Positions 7,694 to 15,450 of a stretch of DNA of 64,000 bases are shown here, in pieces (the first letter of the stretch is position 1; each line of letters starts with the position of its first letter). The notes under the pieces were generated by a model that saw only the letters and a list, made by a program, of their open reading frames with translations, was not told the DNA's origin and did not search any database. The position numbers and the translations under genes are program-made. The stretch comes from CAJWKT01 sp964465375 (GTDB taxonomy: Bacteria > Pseudomonadota > Gammaproteobacteria > Steroidobacterales > Rariloculaceae): NCBI GenBank assembly GCA_964465375.1, contig CAYXIJ010000012.1, forward strand, positions 1 to 64,000, in the 5' to 3' direction.

Positions 7694-8734
7694 CTAAAAT
7701 TTCAGATTAACCAATTGTAAAAGTTCGCTACTATATTTTTCGCGCGCCTCAGAATATACAGGCTTGATTGCTTCAATAAATTCATTCATCTGATTTGGTG
7801 TGAGCTCAAGAATTTCACCGCCCGCTTTTTGTATTTCTTCCGCGGCCTCCAATTCTTCTTTTTCCTTTAATTGTCGCTGAAAGTCAACCGCATCCTTGAT
7901 CGCTATTTTCATTTCTGCTTGAAGCGCTTCCGGCCACTCATCATATGATTGACGGTGCAGAAAAATTGGTCTAGATATGTAGAAGTGATTTGTCGCCGTA
8001 TGGTATTGATGAAAATTATGCACACCGTAGGTCACGGTGTTAGCAAAAGGATTTTCCTGAGCATCTAGAGTGCCTGCCTTGATTCGGGTAATAGCCTCGG
8101 ATAAATCGAGGATTTCAGGGGTTGCACCTAGCAATTCAAATGTTCGAAGATGAACCTTGCTGGGAAGGACGCGCATTTGCAGTCCCTCCAAGTCATTAGG
8201 TGTCTGTATAGGTCTAATACGATTAGATATATGCCGTAATCCGTTTTCAAAATATCCCAGAATGCGGTAATTCATCTGCTCTTCAATACGTGCAGTTAGT
8301 GTTTTTCCAAGCTCACCATCCATTGCAGCTCTTGCAGAAGAGCTATCAGAAAAGAGAAAAGGAAGATCTATTAGGCCTAAATCGGGGACGCGCTCTGTCA
8401 TATAGCTACTGGATTGGTAGCCAAGCGTTAGCATTCCACGTTCAACCATCCATAAGATGTCAAGCCCCTGATAGCCGAGATCTAGGATGTTGTAGACGTA
8501 CTTTATGTCTACCATGTCTCCAAATTTATCTATAAGTCGGTCACCTATTCTTTTCAGGGCCAGACTAAAACTGGTAGTAGGTGGTCCGTACCCGCCCATG
8601 ATGATCCGGATTGGCGTGCTGGTTGAGCTGACGGGAATACTCTCCTGTGCTTTTGCGATAGACACTCCAAGCCCCTTTGAGGTTGTGCTTAAGCCTATTA
8701 GAGCCGAAGCTTTTAGAAATCCACGCCTTGACAT
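7694..8734 (-). CDS. TRAP transporter substrate-binding protein (DctP family), Tat-type signal
   Basis: 346 residues from ATG 8734, beginning MSRRGFLKASALIGL, a classic twin-arginine (SRRGFLK) export signal; the longer TTG start at 8818 would bury this motif, so I reject it. The body is a DctP receptor: IIMGGYGPPTTSFSLALKRI, DLPFLFSDSSSARAAMDGEL, GYFENGLRHISN, DLEGLQMRVLP with the ligand-binding Arg, and GTLDAQENPFANTVTYG. Most blocks align without gaps to the receptor at 3403-4425, so the two are paralogues that differ in export route. First gene of a leftward operon with the serine hydrolase and DUF4159 genes. No DctQM partner is present. Confidence 0.88.
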   Translation of the reverse strand: MSRRGFLKASALIGLSTTSKGLGVSIAKAQESIPVSSTSTPIRIIMGGYGPPTTSFSLALKRIGDRLIDKFGDMVDIKYVYNILDLGYQGLDILWMVERGMLTLGYQSSSYMTERVPDLGLIDLPFLFSDSSSARAAMDGELGKTLTARIEEQMNYRILGYFENGLRHISNRIRPIQTPNDLEGLQMRVLPSKVHLRTFELLGATPEILDLSEAITRIKAGTLDAQENPFANTVTYGVHNFHQYHTATNHFYISRPIFLHRQSYDEWPEALQAEMKIAIKDAVDFQRQLKEKEELEAAEEIQKAGGEILELTPNQMNEFIEAIKPVYSEAREKYSSELLQLVNLKF

Positions 8735-8968
8735 AAACTTTCTATAGTGACCTATTAAGCCGCGGATTATGGCTGGGTCTGGGCGACTGTCAAGGTGAAG
8801 TTGGTGACATTGAGCCAAAACAAATATATTCGCTGACTGTCTTCGTCATAATGTATCCGGACCTTGCTGATTGGCGATAAGCTTTCTTTTCAATTACATT
8901 GGGTAGCTAGCAAGGGTTTTTATTACCATATTTTTTGGCTGTTTATCATCTTCTGAAGGGGATATTAA

Positions 8969-9946
8969 GTGGGTAAGTTGTGTTTTATGTTGCGCAGGAC
9001 AATAGTAACAGTTGTACTTGCAGCATTTTTACTACCAGGATTTGGGTCTGCACAGGAGCGGGTAGGCGGGCACAGTGCCCCAGCGGTAAGTTCTGCTGCG
9101 TGGGTTACTGATTCTGTCTGTCCAGACGATGCGCATGCTGCCTTTCATGCTTGTGCGACTGAGGCTGCTAAAACTTTTGAGCCACCTCGTACCCCGGATG
9201 GCCAGCCGAATCTGAGTGGTATCTGGAGGCGTCGCGCGGCAGCACATGAGAGTCTTCAGTCTCATCCCCGAACGTTGGATGATTTTGGTGCTGCCAGTAT
9301 CGTGGTAGATCCGTCTGACGGGATAGTTCCTCTGCAGCCTTGGGCAGAGGCACAACGTCGTTACAATCGTTCAGCCTACATTCATCACAATGCTATCTGT
9401 CGTTTGGACGGACTTCCGGTAACAATGTATATGACCGGCACTTATCAATTTATGCAAAGCTCAGGTTATTTCCTTGTCCAAGGCGAAGAAGCTCATGCGT
9501 ACCGTGTTGTTTCTCTGGATGATCGACCCCATATTGGCAGGAGGCTCAAACTTTGGAATGGGGATTCTGTAGGGAGGTGGGAAGGTAATACCCTGGTAGT
9601 TGAGACAGCTAACCAGAATGCGAGGCCATGGCTAGATCAACGCGGACGATTCTATACTGATGAAGCACGGGTCGAGGAACGCTTTACCCTTATTGATGCA
9701 AATACCATACATTGGCAGGCAACTATAGATGACTCAAATGTGTATACCAGTCCGTTTACGATTGCCCTTGCTTATCGTCGTAGCACCGTAGAGGATTTTG
9801 AAATTTGGGAAGAGGCCTGCTTTGAAGATAATGATCTATCAGCAGAAATGTTTATGAATGTGGGCTACAAGGTCTACCCAGGTATTACTGGTGATGAGGC
9901 GCGACGATTTAAGGTTGCATGGGAGCTAGAGGAGGGGGAGCGGTGA
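8969..9946 (+). CDS. Exported 'NLSGIW' family protein, function unknown
   Basis: 325 residues with a signal peptide (LRRTIVTVVLAAFLLPGFGSAQ, residues 8-29). The mature part contains PDGQPNLSGIW, the opening motif of a large uncharacterised family of exported proteobacterial and acidobacterial proteins, and later GDSVGRWEGNTLVVETANQN followed by a beta-rich lipocalin-like tail. A Cys pair (VCPDDAHAAFHACA) lies after the signal. GTG 8969 follows AGGGG with ~8 bases spacing; ATG 8987 is an alternative. The stop codon overlaps the next start as GTGA, so translation is coupled to the DUF6152 gene. Function unknown. Confidence 0.75.
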   Translation: MGKLCFMLRRTIVTVVLAAFLLPGFGSAQERVGGHSAPAVSSAAWVTDSVCPDDAHAAFHACATEAAKTFEPPRTPDGQPNLSGIWRRRAAAHESLQSHPRTLDDFGAASIVVDPSDGIVPLQPWAEAQRRYNRSAYIHHNAICRLDGLPVTMYMTGTYQFMQSSGYFLVQGEEAHAYRVVSLDDRPHIGRRLKLWNGDSVGRWEGNTLVVETANQNARPWLDQRGRFYTDEARVEERFTLIDANTIHWQATIDDSNVYTSPFTIALAYRRSTVEDFEIWEEACFEDNDLSAEMFMNVGYKVYPGITGDEARRFKVAWELEEGER

Positions 9947-10347
9947 GCCTAGAAACAAAGAAGTCTTTTGTTCCTGTCTTGTGTGGCGTGATAGGTTTTT
10001 TCATCTTGCGTTCAGCTGAGACTCATCATTCAATTGCTGCCCAATTTGATATGACGAAGGAAATAGCGATAGAAGGTCTCATTTTAGAGATGGAGTGGCG
10101 AAATCCACACGCATGGCTGCAGATTGAAGCGAGCAACGAGGATGGCCAGCCAGAGATTTGGAAAATCGAATTCGGTAGTGCGAATTCATTATACCGAAGG
10201 GGTTGGCGGAGAGACGATTTGCCAGTGGGTGCAAAGGTAAGCATTAATGGGTTACCAGCCCGAGATGGCTCAAGGGTTGTGGGGGCCGAGGATGTTACTT
10301 TACCGGATGGCAGAACACTTTTTGCTGGGACTGGGCCCGAAAATTGA
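9943..10347 (+). CDS. DUF6152 family exported protein
   Basis: 134 residues starting at GTG 9943, which overlaps the preceding stop (GTGA) and has a strong purine-rich ribosome site (GAGGAGGGGG) just upstream; an in-frame ATG at 9919 inside the previous gene is less likely. It has a hydrophobic signal (VPVLCGVIGFFILRS), then ETHHSIAAQFD, the HHS hallmark, and EWRNPHAWLQIE, the RNPH motif. The end carries GAKVSINGLPARDGS and DVTLPDGRTLF, matching the family. It is sandwiched between two 'NLSGIW' proteins in an overlapping operon, a recurrent pairing that suggests a shared periplasmic job. Function unknown. Confidence 0.8.
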   Translation: MSLETKKSFVPVLCGVIGFFILRSAETHHSIAAQFDMTKEIAIEGLILEMEWRNPHAWLQIEASNEDGQPEIWKIEFGSANSLYRRGWRRDDLPVGAKVSINGLPARDGSRVVGAEDVTLPDGRTLFAGTGPEN

Positions 10348-10358
10348 GAGGTAGGGCT

Positions 10359-11102
10359 ATGAGTTCATCACAATTTAGATTGCGACTAACCGCAACATTG
10401 TTTTATTTTTTGCCATTGCTTGGTGTTGGGCAGGATTATTCTCCACCTAGGACGGAACATGGTGATCCGGATCTTCAGGGGATATGGCAGGCTTTAAACA
10501 CCGCGGTCTGGGACATCCAAGATCATCCGGCAACATTAGGCGTACCAGCTGGGCAAGGTGTTGTAATTGGTGGCGAAATTCCATACCAGGCGTGGGCTAT
10601 AGAGCAAAGGGAGGAGAATCATAAAAACCGGTTGACGGCTGATCCGGAGGCAAATTGCAAAATGGTTGGGGTTCCTAGAATTACCTACATGCCGTATCCC
10701 TTTCAAATTTTTCAAACACCGGATCAGATTGTTTTTTTGTATGAGTATGTTCATTCAATTCGGAATATTTTTATGAATAGCACTCATCCTGAAGGTCCAA
10801 TTCAATGGTGGATGGGGGATTCGCGTGGACATTGGGACGGGGATACTCTGGTAGTCGACGTGGTGCATTTTACAGATCAAACTTGGCTTGATCGCTCTGG
10901 AAACTTTCACAGCGAGTCACTTCATGTAGTCGAACGCTATACCCGAACAGGACCAAACCACATGTTGTATGAGGTAACTATAGAAGATCCAGAGGTATTT
11001 ACTGAGCCTTGGCGGATGAGTATGCCTCTGTATCGAAGGCAAGAAGAAAATAGTCGGATCCTTGAGTATGAGTGTTACGCTTATCTTGGCGATAAAAATT
11101 AA
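10359..11102 (+). CDS. Exported 'NLSGIW' family protein, function unknown
   Basis: 247 residues from ATG 10359, chosen over TTG 10344 because GAGAGGTAGGG lies directly upstream. Signal peptide residues 8-24, then PPRTEHGDPDLQGIW, a variant of the family opening, MVGVPRITYMPYPFQIF, and the conserved SRGHWDGDTLVVDVVHF followed by FHSESLHVVERY. It resembles the protein at 8969-9946 over its whole length and is the third gene of that operon. Its stop overlaps the ATG of a 33-codon frame (TAATG). Probably a periplasmic beta-rich protein; role unknown. Confidence 0.75.
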   Translation: MSSSQFRLRLTATLFYFLPLLGVGQDYSPPRTEHGDPDLQGIWQALNTAVWDIQDHPATLGVPAGQGVVIGGEIPYQAWAIEQREENHKNRLTADPEANCKMVGVPRITYMPYPFQIFQTPDQIVFLYEYVHSIRNIFMNSTHPEGPIQWWMGDSRGHWDGDTLVVDVVHFTDQTWLDRSGNFHSESLHVVERYTRTGPNHMLYEVTIEDPEVFTEPWRMSMPLYRRQEENSRILEYECYAYLGDKN

Positions 11103-11203
11103 TGATAAGAAAAGTAGTTATTGCTGCCGGTGGCAATCGTCGTACCTTTACCGAAGAAGGCGATACTTTGGTTGCTTTTGTACTTCCGGAAACTAGTGAC
11201 TAA
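11102..11203 (+). CDS. Possible 33-residue coupled ORF or gene remnant
   Basis: A short frame starts at an ATG that shares one base with the stop of the upstream gene (TAATG), the usual layout for coupled translation. It encodes 33 residues beginning MIRKVVIAAGGNRR and ending in LPETSD. I recognise no family. It ends eight bases before the stop of the convergent GC-rich gene, so it may be the stump of a longer gene whose rest was replaced when that segment arrived. Equally it may be chance. Confidence 0.3.
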   Translation: MIRKVVIAAGGNRRTFTEEGDTLVAFVLPETSD

Positions 11204-11211
11204 AAGTTTTC

Positions 11212-11964
11212 TCAGTAAGGCGGTCCAACCGCGACACGCTTCCCGGTCACCGTATGACTCTCCGCCATGTCGATGACGGCGATCGCGTAATCCTCTTTGG
11301 AGAGCAAACTCGAGCCATTTCGATCGAACAGCGTCTCCTGATCTCCAAGCCGATAGCGGCCTGTATACTCGCCCGTTCCCATGATGGACCTGTACGCTGC
11401 CGACATTACAGTCCAATCGAAACCCGTGGAGTGTCGGTAGGCCTCGAGTGCCAGCCAGTGGCCTCGGAACAGGCCATGCATAGGGGTACCGGGTTCGATA
11501 TCAAGGGTGTCAAATACGAGCATGCCATCCGTGTTCAGCGTCGTGCCGCTACCGACCTGTATAACGTACGGGGTTGCATCGCCAAGCCGGGAAGCTGCTT
11601 CGATGTAGGCATTCACGCCTCGAAAAGCGACCGCTTCCTCGGGTGTGTTGCCCGGCCCGACACCACCGACGGCAATGATTACGGCATCCGCGCCCTGGAT
11701 CGTCGCGACGATCGAGTCCGGGTCGGTGACGTCACCCCGTACAGCAGAGAAATGTGCATTTTCAGTCCGCAAGCTTTCGGGATTGCGCGAAACACCGATG
11801 ACCTCGTGGCCGCGGCGCAGAGCTTCCTCGACAATCAAGCTGCCGACGTTGCCGCTCGCACCATAGACGACGAAGGTGTCGGCAAGGGCGTTCGCTGCAA
11901 ACGGTCCGAGCAGGCTCAGCATGACGAGGGTGGTTATGATGAAGTCTGGTCCGTTGCGTTTCAT
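11212..11964 (-). CDS. Exported NAD(P)-binding Rossmann protein (NmrA/atypical SDR type), possibly transferred
   Basis: 250 residues from ATG 11964, which has GGAG six bases upstream. Residues 1-28 form a signal peptide (FIITTLVMLSLLGPFAANALA), followed directly by DTFVVYGASGNVGSLIVEEA, the Rossmann GASGxxG of NmrA/atypical short-chain dehydrogenases, then DVTDPDSI...GADAVIIAVGG and the NmrA-like C-terminal part. NmrA-like proteins bind NAD(P) as reductases or redox sensors and are normally cytosolic, so an export signal is odd. Coding sequence is visibly GC-richer than both flanks, rich in C/G third positions, indicating horizontal acquisition. Substrate unknown. Confidence 0.75.
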   Translation of the reverse strand: MKRNGPDFIITTLVMLSLLGPFAANALADTFVVYGASGNVGSLIVEEALRRGHEVIGVSRNPESLRTENAHFSAVRGDVTDPDSIVATIQGADAVIIAVGGVGPGNTPEEAVAFRGVNAYIEAASRLGDATPYVIQVGSGTTLNTDGMLVFDTLDIEPGTPMHGLFRGHWLALEAYRHSTGFDWTVMSAAYRSIMGTGEYTGRYRLGDQETLFDRNGSSLLSKEDYAIAVIDMAESHTVTGKRVAVGPPY

Positions 11965-11966
11965 TA

Positions 11967-12248
11967 TTACTCCTTCTTGCCGAGCGAAACAGCCAACAAT
12001 AGCCGTCCCTGATTCGAAGTCAACTCGCTTGCGGTATCCCGCCGGCGCCAAGCTGGCCAGATTGTGCGATCTTCCCGTTTCTTGTGATAGTTTCGCGTCC
12101 CAGTTTCAGTGACGGGTACGGTCTCCCCGGCAGATAAAATTTTCTTTTCTATCAGGACTTCCTGGGAAAGGCTGGCTTCCAAACCAAAGATTTGGGAGGC
12201 ATTTGCTCCAGCACTTACTTTGATTGCATCCTTTCTCGTCATCTTCAT
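11967..12248 (-). pseudogene. N-terminal remnant of an exported aldo/keto reductase
   Basis: The first ~54 residues read like the start of a periplasmic aldo/keto reductase: MKMTRKDAIKVSAGANA (a Tat-like variant with KD in place of RR), then LIEKKILSAGETVPVTETGT, which parallels the family's 'IPSSGE.IPVIGLGTW' first strand. After about residue 54 (near 12,087) the similarity stops, the sequence becomes GC-rich, and the frame runs on as basic, unstructured residues to a stop at 11967. No barrel, catalytic Tyr or NADPH site is present. I read it as a gene truncated by the incoming GC-rich segment. Confidence 0.55.
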
Positions 12249-12284
12249 TGCAGTAGCGCTCCAGTGATTACTCGCTACCCTTTG

Positions 12285-13211
12285 TTAGCGGAAAGAGGTG
12301 GATACGCTAATGGTTTTTCCGCCGATTCCCTCATAAATCGCCTCATATTCCACCGGTTTATCGACTAATATGGGTGGCATATAGGATCCTGAGCTAACCA
12401 GGTCTCCGGGTTGGAGTTGTTCGCCGCGCCGTTGCAGTTCATCAATAACTACTAAGATTCCGTTCAGCGGATTATTGCCCAAGTAGGATCCGGGCTGTTT
12501 AGCTAATACATTCCCATCCCCATCCTGAAAGGTAACGGTCATCGTCTCAAGGCTTCGGATGAATTCCTCTGTCGGCATCACTTCTACACTTTCTCCAAGA
12601 ACTCCCCATCGGGCCATTAGGTTGGATGCTTGCATTAAATACGGGTTAGGGGGACTGTTAATAAACGTTGGAGCAAGTGTTTCGATGAACGCGTAAATGC
12701 GATCAATATATTTAATTGCTTCTTCTATTGTTTGGGCAGCATTAATCTGATTGTCAGAAACACTAACGATGAAATCGGGCTCAGTAATTATTATTTCAGC
12801 TGAATTCAGGGGAAGCGTTGTACCGTTGGCTAAGAACATACTGACGTACATTACACCAACCATTGGACGATCCACGCCGGGCAGTGCAGCGTTAATTGGG
12901 TCCAAGCCAACAACTTTGTAACCTGCGCGAGGAAACATTGTATCGAACTGAGCAATCACGTTATCTCGCAAGTTGCGACCCATATTCATGGAGGTAACAG
13001 TATTCCGGTAGCAATCGATATTATTAATTGTGACACCTTCATTCCATGCTTCAATAATGTTTTGGGCCCAGTCCTCTAGAGGGCATGATTCTTCGGTTTG
13101 CGGGAATGTTGCGCTGGAAACTAGAATAAAAGGTAGCGCTATGATTGACGTTAAGATCAGGCGGTATAAATTTTTTGGGCTAATTTCATTCACAATCATT
13201 TTCATTATCAT
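12285..13211 (-). CDS. Exported 2-keto-4-pentenoate hydratase-like protein
   Basis: 308 residues with a signal peptide (NLYRLILTSIIALPFILVSS, residues ~14-33). The mature part resembles the MhpD/XylJ hydratase fold (fumarylacetoacetate hydrolase superfamily): AEIIITEPDFIVSVSD fits the acidic metal-ligand strand, AAQTIEEAIKYIDRIYAFIE the following helix, and LQPGDLVSSGSYMPPILV the C-terminal 'GD.v.tGs...p' motif. The family adds water to 2-hydroxy-dienoates in aromatic meta-cleavage pathways, in the cytosol; an exported form is unusual and its substrate is unknown. Several ATGs lie close together at the start (13211, 13205, 13199). It is separated from the aldo/keto remnant by 36 bases and may have been in its operon. 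Confidence 0.68.
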   Translation of the reverse strand: MIMKMIVNEISPKNLYRLILTSIIALPFILVSSATFPQTEESCPLEDWAQNIIEAWNEGVTINNIDCYRNTVTSMNMGRNLRDNVIAQFDTMFPRAGYKVVGLDPINAALPGVDRPMVGVMYVSMFLANGTTLPLNSAEIIITEPDFIVSVSDNQINAAQTIEEAIKYIDRIYAFIETLAPTFINSPPNPYLMQASNLMARWGVLGESVEVMPTEEFIRSLETMTVTFQDGDGNVLAKQPGSYLGNNPLNGILVVIDELQRRGEQLQPGDLVSSGSYMPPILVDKPVEYEAIYEGIGGKTISVSTSFR

Positions 13212-13380
13212 TTCCCAGAAAAAAATTACATTAAAATTAATTTCCCGTACCTAAAGCCTACAGTAAAACTTAGTCGGATATCGCAAATACTTCTCGGGCA
13301 CTGGTTCAACATCTCATATCCAGCTACACTCGCCAGAAGGTGTTTTGGGTATGACTATTATCAATTCAGGAGGAATAAAT

Positions 13381-14061
13381 ATGCCCTATACAGGACGATT
13401 TGCGATGGCCCTGACTGTTATTTTTTCTTTAGGGTTATGGTCGGTTGCACATACTCAAGAAGAAGAGTTTGTGTATATAGTAGCTTATTTAGAAGTTGAT
13501 CCCACAAGCGTGGAAGAAGTCGCTGAGTTACTGAAGCGGCACCGCTCGAGTACTCGGGATGCTTCTGGCAATTTGCGTTCTGAGATTCTTCAGCGTATTA
13601 ACCGCCCCGGTCATTTTTCATTCGTTGAGGAATGGCAAGACGAAGCATCCTTTGATGCTCACTCTTCCTCAGAATACACTCAGGCGCTTCATTTAGCTCT
13701 GTTACCACATCTAACGAGTTCATATGATGAACGCAGGCACTTTGGATTGGCGGTGACTAGGAATGCTGCCGCAGGAGAGATCTTCGTTGTCACGCATATT
13801 GATATTATTCCACCCCGCAAGGACGAGGGACTAGCGCTTGTACAGGCAATGGTTAAATCAAGTCATGCTGACCACGGAAACATAGGATTTTACGCATTAA
13901 TTCAAAGTAACCGAGGAAATCATGTAACGGTAGTAGAAGAGTGGCAAGATGAGGAGTCATGGCAGGCACATGTAATCTCTCCTCACATGCGAATTACAAG
14001 GCAGAATCTTCTGCCTACCAGTGGCGCGTTATATGATGAGCGCTTGTTTAAGCGGCTATAA
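13381..14061 (+). CDS. Exported tandem ABM-domain (quinol monooxygenase-like) protein
   Basis: 226 residues from ATG 13381, which has an excellent ribosome site (AGGAGG, spacing 7). A signal peptide ends at VAHTQ (about residue 24). Two copies of an antibiotic-biosynthesis-monooxygenase (ABM/YgiN-like) dimeric alpha-beta barrel follow: first copy FVYIVAYLEVDPTS ... SFVEEWQDEASFDAH, second copy IFVVTHIDIIPPRKDEG ... VTVVEEWQDEESWQAHV. The near-repeated EEWQDE.S..AH block shows internal duplication. ABM proteins include cofactor-independent monooxygenases and haem-degrading enzymes; a fused pair can mimic the usual dimer. Here it would act in the periplasm; substrate unknown. Divergent from the hydratase-like gene. 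Confidence 0.75.
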   Translation: MPYTGRFAMALTVIFSLGLWSVAHTQEEEFVYIVAYLEVDPTSVEEVAELLKRHRSSTRDASGNLRSEILQRINRPGHFSFVEEWQDEASFDAHSSSEYTQALHLALLPHLTSSYDERRHFGLAVTRNAAAGEIFVVTHIDIIPPRKDEGLALVQAMVKSSHADHGNIGFYALIQSNRGNHVTVVEEWQDEESWQAHVISPHMRITRQNLLPTSGALYDERLFKRL

Positions 14062-14140
14062 AGAATATTTCAGTAGCTCAAGGATACAAATGTTCAGGCA
14101 TCGGTCCTATTTGTATTAAAACGAAACGCTTGGTGCGCGC

Positions 14141-15364
14141 ATGAGGATACTATTTTTATTTGTGCTTGGAATTATCAGCATTAGTGCATGCACTAAGCAG
14201 CCTGCCTTTACTGTATTGAGTAACCTTGGCTATCCCAATGTAGAGGGGAGTATTGGACCCCACTTAATGATCGGACCTGCTGGCACAGTGGTTCTCAGTT
14301 GGCTGGAACCAAGCTTCGAAGGTCATACCTTGGAATTTGCTAGCTATTCTGACGATGAGTGGTCTAGTGTAAACAGCGTGAGGGATGGACCCGATTTGTT
14401 GGCGAATTGGGCTGATTTTCCTTCGGTGGTTCCTGTTTCAAAGAATCTTTGGGTTGCCCACTGGCTGGTACTGCAAGGAGATAATAGTCATGGGTATGAC
14501 GCTGTTGCCGCATTTTCACGGGATGGCGGGAAGCATTGGGAGGAGCCGTTTTTGTTGCACGAGGACATGACGCCCACAGAACATGGATTTGTCAGCCTTT
14601 TTCCATGGGATGAAGGAGTAGGCGCGGTTTGGCTCGATGGTCGAAATATGATAGTTGATGGGGAGCTAGCGTTTGTTGGGGCCACAGGAGAACCACTAGG
14701 GACAAGTCTCCGCTATGCGAAATTTTCAGGGGTCGGGGACCGCCAACTGTCGGGAGTTGTTGACCAGCTTGCCTGCGATTGCTGCCAGACAGATACTGCA
14801 ATTGCGAATGGAGATGTTGTACTGGCATACCGAGATCGCACATCAGGGGATATCCGAGACATTGTTGTTCGTCGCTTGGAGCAAGGTAAATGGACTGAGC
14901 CATATACGCTTGGCCCGGATGGTTGGTTTTTTCCTGGTTGCCCTATCAATGGCCCAGCGATTGCGGCAGATGGAAATGAAGTGGCAGTTGCTTGGTTCGC
15001 AGCACCTAATGATGAGCCAAAGGTTAGACTGGCCCGTTCCTCTGATGGCGGGCGCAGTTTCCATAATCCAATAGATATTGACACGATCGGTAGTTTTGGG
15101 CATGTGGATGTGGTTTTGCTTCAGGGGGGGGCTGCAGCTGTGAGTTGGGTAAGGCGAGAGGGAAACAATCAAACCGCACTGACCGTTAGGCTGATTTCGG
15201 TAGATGGGGTGCTAGGTGAAATTCAAACTGTTGCCAGATCAAATACATCGAGGCCCATTGATTTTCCTCAGATGGTTTTTAGTGATGGATCTTTGATTTT
15301 TGCATGGACTGGTATCGATGGAGCTGGAGGTATTCAGACCGCGCGACTGGACCTAACCAGGTGA
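14141..15364 (+). CDS. BNR-repeat (sialidase-like propeller) lipoprotein
   Basis: 407 residues beginning with a lipoprotein signal (lipobox ISAC, Cys17). Two Asp-box (BNR) motifs are visible, SRDGGKHWEEP and SSDGGRSFHNP, the S-x-D-x-G-x-x-W/F signature of sialidase-type beta-propellers. A conserved LACDCCQTDTA cluster sits in the middle and may bind metal or form disulfides. The Arg triad and catalytic Tyr of true sialidases cannot be identified with confidence, so a non-enzymatic or different hydrolytic role is possible. Likely anchored to the outer membrane. It starts a run of rightward genes ending with the gamma-glutamyltransferase. Confidence 0.75.
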   Translation: MRILFLFVLGIISISACTKQPAFTVLSNLGYPNVEGSIGPHLMIGPAGTVVLSWLEPSFEGHTLEFASYSDDEWSSVNSVRDGPDLLANWADFPSVVPVSKNLWVAHWLVLQGDNSHGYDAVAAFSRDGGKHWEEPFLLHEDMTPTEHGFVSLFPWDEGVGAVWLDGRNMIVDGELAFVGATGEPLGTSLRYAKFSGVGDRQLSGVVDQLACDCCQTDTAIANGDVVLAYRDRTSGDIRDIVVRRLEQGKWTEPYTLGPDGWFFPGCPINGPAIAADGNEVAVAWFAAPNDEPKVRLARSSDGGRSFHNPIDIDTIGSFGHVDVVLLQGGAAAVSWVRREGNNQTALTVRLISVDGVLGEIQTVARSNTSRPIDFPQMVFSDGSLIFAWTGIDGAGGIQTARLDLTR

Positions 15365-15450
15365 TATTAAAAAATCTTTACGCGATTTAGTCCTTGTGCA
15401 TTACTGCTGAATTGCGCACACTTATTCGACTGGATGTCGAGGGGGGCAGG

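Noticed and set aside
8735..8818. N-terminal extension of the second TRAP receptor from TTG 8818
   Set aside because: It would place 28 hydrophilic residues before a textbook twin-arginine signal; ATG 8734 is a better start.
11254..12012. 252-codon open frame on the plus strand opposite the Rossmann protein
   Set aside because: High GC at third positions of the true gene removes stops on the other strand. The translation has no signal, domain or sensible composition, whereas the minus strand encodes GASGNVG and a signal peptide.
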